From NCBI GenBank assembly GCA_003133325.1, contig PKXA01000132.1:51483-115482 (forward strand): a DNA stretch of 64,000 nucleotides, given 5' to 3'. Made by a program: the position numbers and the translations under genes. Origin of the DNA: Acidimicrobiaceae bacterium. Lineage in GTDB: Bacteria; Actinomycetota; Acidimicrobiia; Acidimicrobiales; RAAP-2. Under the pieces are notes generated by a model. The model had not been told where the DNA came from. It saw nothing but the letters and a program-made list of their open reading frames with translations, and did no database searches. This document shows positions 59,451 to 64,000 of this stretch, one piece after another. Numbering within the stretch: the first letter of the stretch is position 1; each line of letters opens with the position of its first letter.

Positions 59451-60701
59451 CTACATGAGAAATGTGAACAGCGGAGAACCAGGAGGAACACGGTCGATCT
59501 GCAAGGGGCTGGCCGCCATGCGGGCAAGCAGGGGATCGATGTCCGCGGCCCGTTCCACCTCAATGCCCACCAGAGCTGGGCCAGTCTCTCGGTTGTTCTT
59601 CTTTACGTATTCGAACACGACGATGTCCTCCCCTTGAGCCAGCACTTCATTGAGGAAGTGGCGCAGAGCCCCCGGCTCCTGAGGAAACGTGACGAGGAAG
59701 TAGTGACGCAGCCCCTCGTGCAGCAACGACCGTTCGAGCACCTCGCCGTAGCGGCTCACGTCGTTGTTGCCCCCTGAGATGATGCACACGGTCGGGCCCT
59801 CGGGCCGGCAGGCCAAGGGCTGTCCGAGGGCAGCGCTGGCGAGGGCCCCAGCGGGTTCAGCGATGATGCCTTCGGACTGGTACAGGTCGAGCATCTCGGT
59901 GCACACCGCCCCCTCGGGCACGGCAACCACCTCGTCCACCAGATCCCGCACGATGGGGAACGTCAGGTCGCCCACTCGTCCCACCGCGGCTCCGTCGACG
60001 AAGGTGTCCATGTGCTCGAGGTTGACCGGCCCACCCCTGGCCAACGCGGCTCGCATGCTGGCCGCCCCGGACGGCTCGGCGCCGACCAGCCGTGTGTGAG
60101 GGTGGTGCTCCCGGAACCACAGGGCGATCCCGGCGGCCAGACCGCCTCCGCCAATCGGAATGATGACCGTGTCGATCGGACCCTCGCTTTGCTCGGCCAG
60201 CTCGATACCCACCGTGCCCTGGCCCGCGATGGTCCGGGGGTCGTCGAAGGGGTGGACGTAGACGGCGCCGGTCCGGGCAGTATGGGCGAGGGCGGCGACG
60301 CTGGCCTCGTCGTACGAGCTACCGACGATGACCACCTCGACCCAGTCTCCACCGATGGCGGCAATTCGTTGACGCTTCTGCCGCGAGGTATTCGCGGGGA
60401 GGAAGACCCGACCCCGGATACATAGCTGGCGGCAGCAGAACGCGAGTCCCTGGCCATGGTTGCCGGCGCTGGCGCAGACGACGCCCGCCTCGCGCTCGTT
60501 CGCGCTGAGTGAGGAGATCAAGTTGTAGGCACCCCGCACTTTGTACGACCGGCACAACTGGCTGTCTTCGCGCTTCAGCGACACCGGGAACCCGTGGATG
60601 GTGGTCAGCCGCTCGCTGATCTCGAGCGGGGTGCGGCGCACGATGGGCGCCAGACGGGCCGCGGCCTGCTCTACTGATGCGGCACTCAAGTCATCGGACA
60701 T
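59451..60701 (-). CDS. ilvA: Threonine dehydratase
   Basis: The 416-residue PLP enzyme deaminates threonine to 2-oxobutyrate. It shows RRTPLEISERL, the PLP Lys in LCRSYKVRGAYNLI, ASAGNHGQGLAF, IPIGGGGLAAGIALW and IISGGNNDVSRY (phosphate-binding). A C-terminal ACT-like region (about 330-416: RHYFLVTFPQEPGALRHFL) indicates the form with a single short regulatory domain, usual for biosynthetic enzymes sensitive to isoleucine. ATG 60701 is the first start before the family N-terminus; the ~65-codon upstream extension to 60902 is not conserved. No other ilv gene is nearby. Confidence 0.92.
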   Translation of the reverse strand: MSDDLSAASVEQAAARLAPIVRRTPLEISERLTTIHGFPVSLKREDSQLCRSYKVRGAYNLISSLSANEREAGVVCASAGNHGQGLAFCCRQLCIRGRVFLPANTSRQKRQRIAAIGGDWVEVVIVGSSYDEASVAALAHTARTGAVYVHPFDDPRTIAGQGTVGIELAEQSEGPIDTVIIPIGGGGLAAGIALWFREHHPHTRLVGAEPSGAASMRAALARGGPVNLEHMDTFVDGAAVGRVGDLTFPIVRDLVDEVVAVPEGAVCTEMLDLYQSEGIIAEPAGALASAALGQPLACRPEGPTVCIISGGNNDVSRYGEVLERSLLHEGLRHYFLVTFPQEPGALRHFLNEVLAQGEDIVVFEYVKKNNRETGPALVGIEVERAADIDPLLARMAASPLQIDRVPPGSPLFTFLM

Positions 60702-60986
60702 CCAACGGATGCTAGGGGTGACAGGCAGGTCGCCTGACAACAGGCCACCAATCCTGCCGGCCGAATGACAGTGCGGAGGTTGATGGAGCCCTCGAAATGC
60801 CCCTGACCTGCGCCGATGGAGAGGCATCCCGGTAGCCCGGGCCGGAATACCCGTATTGCCGACGGATGCCACGCCACAGTCATCTCGGGCCATGCCGGCC
60901 ATGGCCGGCGATGAGTCCGACGTTGTCGGTCAGTCGAACACACCAAAGCACCACTACATCCGAAGTGAGCGTGAGAAGTGTCGCGG

Positions 60987-61100
60987 ATGCTCACTGCGGG
61001 ATTGTCCGAAGAGGGGCTCAGACCGATGCGGGAGGCCATGGCCGGCCACGTTGAACAGGGTGCTATGCCGGGACTCATCGCGCTGGCCATTGGCCATCCG
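60987..61100 (+). pseudogene. Beta-lactamase-family (serine hydrolase) N-terminal fragment
   Basis: Codons 61002-61098 read LSEEGLRPMREAMAGHVE followed by QGAMPGLIALAIGH, which match the first helix and strand of class C/esterase-type serine hydrolases (GLS...L..M...M..HVE.G..PGLV.LV...G). The frame continues into unrelated residues and no SxxK, YxN or later motif is found. A truncated gene remnant is the best reading. Frames in 60702-60980 give nothing else recognisable. Confidence 0.5.
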
Positions 61101-61153
61101 GTTGGGCCGGGGAACGAGCACGGCTCCATGGGAGCCGGCGCCGATGCTGTCGA

Positions 61154-61692
61154 GTGGGTACGGATCCAGTACGTCCCGTTCACCGGCAGCACATCGGGGT
61201 CCTTGCCGCCATCGTGCTGGTGGCTCTCGCCGTTGGGTTGGCCGTCGCCCTTGGGTCTACGGGGGGCACCCCGAAGGCTGGCACCTCTGCTCATGCCGCT
61301 TCGACGGCCACCTCACAACCTGCGCCGCCAACGTCGCCGGCCACCGCGACCGCCAGCGCTCCGACTGCAACCCAGGCGCTCGCCACCTTCGCTGGGGATG
61401 TGACATCAGGCATGACCGCAGGGGTCATCGACCCCGGTACCGGTCAGACCATTTCCACCCAGGCTGCCAGGGACCCGCAGCAGGCGGCCACGGCGATCGT
61501 CCACGGACACACGGCATGGAGAACGGGTCATTCGAGCAGCCCGGGGGATCGGTGCTTTAGGCGGATCTTTCGGCCCTTGCTGCAGAGCGGGGACTGAGCG
61601 CTGCCAGCACACTCCCCACTTCCCCACCCACCACGCCGTCCGGTCCCGTGAAAGGGAACGGAAACAATGGCAAGTCGGGGAAGGGCAACTGA
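61154..61692 (+). pseudogene. Frameshifted C-terminal part of a membrane Ser/Thr-kinase-like protein
   Basis: The first frame has a membrane helix (IGVLAAIVLVALAVGLAVAL), a Pro/Thr/Ala-rich linker and ATFAGDVTSGMTAGVIDPGT, similar in style to extracellular tails of actinobacterial Ser/Thr kinases that contain short helical repeats. Homology-like sequence then moves to another frame (ALAAERGLSAAS, then Pro/Thr-rich and Gly/Asn/Lys-rich residues) ending at TGA 61690-61692. No kinase domain is present upstream. A decayed gene end is inferred; the family link is weak. Confidence 0.35.
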
Positions 61693-61761
61693 TCCCCGAT
61701 ACCGGTTGATGAGCTGCTGTACGGCTGAACGATCACGGGACCAGTGGGGATGAACCCCTGG

Positions 61762-62388
61762 CTAGATGCGGGTGTCCAACGCTCGCCAGCAATACCACGC
61801 CACCACACTTCGATACGGCCGATAGGGATCGCCCAGTGCCATGAGCTCCTTCGGCGATGGAATGTCGGGCAACCGCCAGCTCAGGGCATAGCCGGCCCGT
61901 ACTCCGTAATCCCCGACCGGCCAGACGTCGAGTCGGCCCAATGTCCCCAACAGAAACATCTCAGCTGTCCACGGACCGATTCCCCGGACCTGCACCAAGT
62001 GTTCGATCACCGCCTTGTCGGAGAGGCGGCCGATCCGATCCAGCGATACCTGTCCGGACGAGACCTTCTCGGCCAAATCTCGGATAGCCGTGGACTTGGC
62101 TCCGCTCAGTCCGCACGACGCCAGGATGTCGGGTGAAAGGGAGAGGAGCCGATCGGGAGTGATCACCCCTCCCAGTGCACTCACGAACCGGGCGTGAATG
62201 GCGCCGGCGGCATTGCCGGCCAACTGTTGGTAGAGAATCGAGCGAGCCAGGGCGGCGAACCGCAGTGATGCGGGGATGTGGGGTCGCGGTGGTGGCTTGC
62301 CGTGTTGGTCGATGAGGTCTCTCAGAATTGGGTCGCGCCGGCTCAATGACGCGGCAGCTTCGGCAAGAACTTGGCGAGTGGCGGCCAT
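61762..62388 (-). CDS. DNA-3-methyladenine glycosylase (AlkA/HhH-GPD type)
   Basis: The 208-residue protein removes alkylated bases by family analogy. It shows LARSILYQQLAGNAAGAIHARF, the helix-hairpin-helix VRGIGPWTAEMFLL, and the catalytic Asp in WPVGDYGVRAGY, followed by a YRPYRSVVAWYCWR C-terminus typical of AlkA-type enzymes. Length fits a minimal HhH-GPD glycosylase without the AlkA N-terminal domain. ATG 62388 is the first start. It stands alone among gene remnants and is intact. Confidence 0.9.
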   Translation of the reverse strand: MAATRQVLAEAAASLSRRDPILRDLIDQHGKPPPRPHIPASLRFAALARSILYQQLAGNAAGAIHARFVSALGGVITPDRLLSLSPDILASCGLSGAKSTAIRDLAEKVSSGQVSLDRIGRLSDKAVIEHLVQVRGIGPWTAEMFLLGTLGRLDVWPVGDYGVRAGYALSWRLPDIPSPKELMALGDPYRPYRSVVAWYCWRALDTRI

Positions 62389-62610
62389 GTGGATTCAGGC
62401 GGACTCGTCGAACGCGTCGAGTGGGTCGGTCACGGCCTTGATGATGGCATGAAGAAGCCGCAACGCCGAGATTGCCCCGCGTCAGCCACATAGGCCTCAT
62501 CCATATCGCCTGTGACGTCGTACCAATGGGCAGCCATGAAACGATCCGGGAAAGAAGGTGCGTGTCGGTGGCCAGTGCGGTCGGAGCCTGGGGCTCATCA
62601 CTCCGGGTGG

Positions 62611-63040
62611 GCCAGCGAGGACTCCAAATTGAGCTTGGCGTCATCTGGATATTCGGCGGTCTCTTGCAGGCCGAAGGACGGAAGTTTTGCGGGACTATCC
62701 CCTTGGCACCCTGGCCCAATCGCTCATTGGCATACCCATGAGAGTGAACCAGTCGGAATTTGCGGGGATCCATCCCTTTGTCTTCCACTGGACACTGTCG
62801 AACTTGGGAAGCGTGCTTACGCACTTGGCTATCGGGGCCATTTTGGTGAGCGGGCCCTTTGCCCGCCCGGCTCTCGGCATTTCGGTGGCGTGGGCCCTGG
62901 TGATCTGGCGGCTCGGCGAACCCTTCGGGCTGCTTCTCAGCGGATTCGCGCTGTCGGAGGGAGGCCCCCCCGGGCCGGCCCTGCTGTTTGCGATGTTCGG
63001 TGTGATGTGTGGTCGCGCTGACACCATCCTGGCATTGACC
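62611..63040 (+). pseudogene. Frameshifted actinobacterial membrane protein gene
   Basis: About 62615-62680 encodes LQIELGVIWIFGGLLQAEGR, the first helix of a conserved actinobacterial membrane protein type. From 62687 another frame continues the same protein: DYPLGTLAQSLIGIP, FAGIHPFVFHWTLSNLGSVL, ISVAWALVIWRLGEPFGLLL and GPALLFAMFGVM. One indel between them breaks the frame. After about 63040 the residues lose membrane character. Function of the family is not known to me. Pseudogene or assembly indel. Confidence 0.55.
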
Positions 63041-63262
63041 GACGCAGTTGGCTCGCACTTTGGCCGACACTGTCGATCGGGGGGTCGTTTCTCCATCTTC
63101 CCCTCGCGTATTCGGGCCGACAGACATTCGACACCAACTTGTCGGTGACCTCCGATGGGTCACTGCAGCATCTGGCCGACACCAGCCATTGGTGGCGCTT
63201 CGGATTTCAGCGGGGTCGGGGATCCCCGAGCGCGTAGCGGGGTGCTGGGACAGCGGTGTGGG

Positions 63263-63751
63263 TCAACTTCCCGAGGACATTTCGGACTCAGTCGATGGCC
63301 GCACGATCATCACCGAACAGTGGGCATGCTCTGCACAATGCCCACTCACCGACCCGAGGGTCATCCCATCGAACCCACCACGGCCACGGCTACCGACCAC
63401 CAGCAGCTCGGCGTGGCGGCTGCGTTCGACGAGCACTTTGCTAGCGTGTCCTTCGATAACATCCACAGACTTGGCCACCGATGAATCGGCACCCAAGACG
63501 TCGTCGACCATCTGGGTCAGCCCGTTGCGGGCCACGTCGATGGGGGCCGGCGGCGGGGGCGCTTCGGGCAACCAGACGAGCTCCTGTTTCGTATTCCAGG
63601 CGTGCACGACCTCAAGGCGGTCCCCCACCAGCGCTGCGTAACGTGCTGCCCAGCGCAGAGCATCGCGTGACTCGTCTGAGGCGTCAACGCCCACGAGGAT
63701 GATGCGCTCGCCGAGCGGCCCGGAGCGCCGCTCAGGGGTGTCGTCAGTCAT
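63263..63751 (-). CDS. Universal stress protein
   Basis: The 162-residue protein is an ATP-binding-type UspA domain: IILVGVDASDESRDALRWAARYA at the start and the phosphate-binding GSRGRGGFDGMTLGSVS (G-x2-G-x9-GS) followed by VMIVRP. Such proteins respond to stress and growth arrest. ATG 63751 has AGGAAAGG seven bases upstream and is preferred to the longer frame from 63787. The mid-protein WNTKQELVWLPEAPPPPAP stretch is Pro-rich. The last ~250 bases of the window show no gene I can support. Confidence 0.9.
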   Translation of the reverse strand: MTDDTPERRSGPLGERIILVGVDASDESRDALRWAARYAALVGDRLEVVHAWNTKQELVWLPEAPPPPAPIDVARNGLTQMVDDVLGADSSVAKSVDVIEGHASKVLVERSRHAELLVVGSRGRGGFDGMTLGSVSGHCAEHAHCSVMIVRPSTESEMSSGS

Positions 63752-64000
63752 GGTGAGTCCTTTCCTCGCGTCCAAGGTCAGAGTCATGATATGAGGCGAC
63801 CGGCGCCATTACTAGGGGACAAAGGCCTATGTAATGGCATAGCGTGCTTCGCCTGGAACGTGGTGACGCCCTCATAGTTGGGTGAGCATGTCATGGGCCG
63901 CACCTGGTACCAGCCGGGTCGTTTACCGGCCGGAGAGGCGATCCCCGGGCGACGGATTCACGCTCGGCTGACCTCCTCGAGAGATGCTCCTATGTCAAGC

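Noticed and set aside
63752..64000. Window end checked for the start of another gene.
   Set aside because: No frame with recognisable residues or a clear ribosome-binding site; left unannotated.

Overview
The window is high-GC bacterial DNA, almost certainly from an actinobacterium and most plausibly an Acidimicrobiia-type lineage. The signs are a MurA with Asp in place of the catalytic Cys, a TreS-maltokinase pair, mycothiol-nitroreductase and F420-type proteins, a GlpR-like membrane protein, a steroid side-chain (igr-like) gene set, frequent GTG/TTG starts and many 4-base ATGA/GTGA gene overlaps. Taxonomy is inferred from gene content only.

Region 1 (1-10,700) is housekeeping and central metabolism: the 3' end of atpD with atpC, then glpX (-), murA, meaB, treS-mak-pfkA (one transcription unit; the PFK carries PPi-type residues), galT (-) and a small membrane protein. 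Region 2 (10,900-19,100) is an assimilatory sulfate reduction locus. cysD-cysN and a precorrin-2 dehydrogenase lie on the minus strand; cysH, a siroheme sulfite/nitrite reductase and an FrhB/F420H2-dehydrogenase-like iron-sulfur flavoprotein lie divergently on the plus strand with stop/start overlap. This last pair is the most interesting candidate: a two-subunit F420H2-driven siroheme reductase. An EthD-like protein and ychF follow.

Region 3 (20,220-24,490) looks like a decayed genomic island: orphan small genes, an IS integrase remnant, a two-gene membrane protein unit, a tRNA 3'-half-like sequence and a Phd/RelE toxin-antitoxin pair with a palindromic operator. It is bracketed by two related 11-bp tandem repeat arrays. 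Region 4 (24,490-30,920) holds an ABC ATPase, a frameshifted DsbA-type nitroreductase pseudogene, a Nudix hydrolase beside a CYTH-CHAD protein, a YhhN lysoplasmalogenase, a GlpR-like protein and a translin-family protein. Region 5 (31,030-36,340) is a surface-protein cluster: a frameshifted SipW-type signal peptidase followed by four secreted proteins, three of them sharing a C-terminal module, the last an 869-residue Ig-like repeat protein.

Region 6 (36,470-54,390) is lipid/steroid catabolism: a TenA/CADD-like protein, DoxX-like protein, Ltp2-like thiolase, ketosynthase-like/OB-fold fusion, two acyl-CoA dehydrogenases, an alpha-methylacyl-CoA racemase-like protein, two MaoC hydratases, an LLM flavin oxidoreductase, a P450, a D-aminoacylase-type amidohydrolase, a hotdog thioesterase and an enoyl-CoA hydratase, with a DnaQ-like exonuclease, DMT permease and M48-type peptidase interspersed. 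A palindromic operator candidate lies between the divergent halves of the igr-like set.

Region 7 (54,650-64,000) carries a 1271-residue sensor kinase/response regulator/PP2C/anti-sigma-kinase fusion divergent from a STAS anti-anti-sigma factor, a threonine dehydratase, a DNA glycosylase and a universal stress protein, separated by several gene remnants (STAS-like, beta-lactamase-like, kinase tail-like, membrane protein). No rRNA, complete tRNA, CRISPR array or replication origin was recognised.
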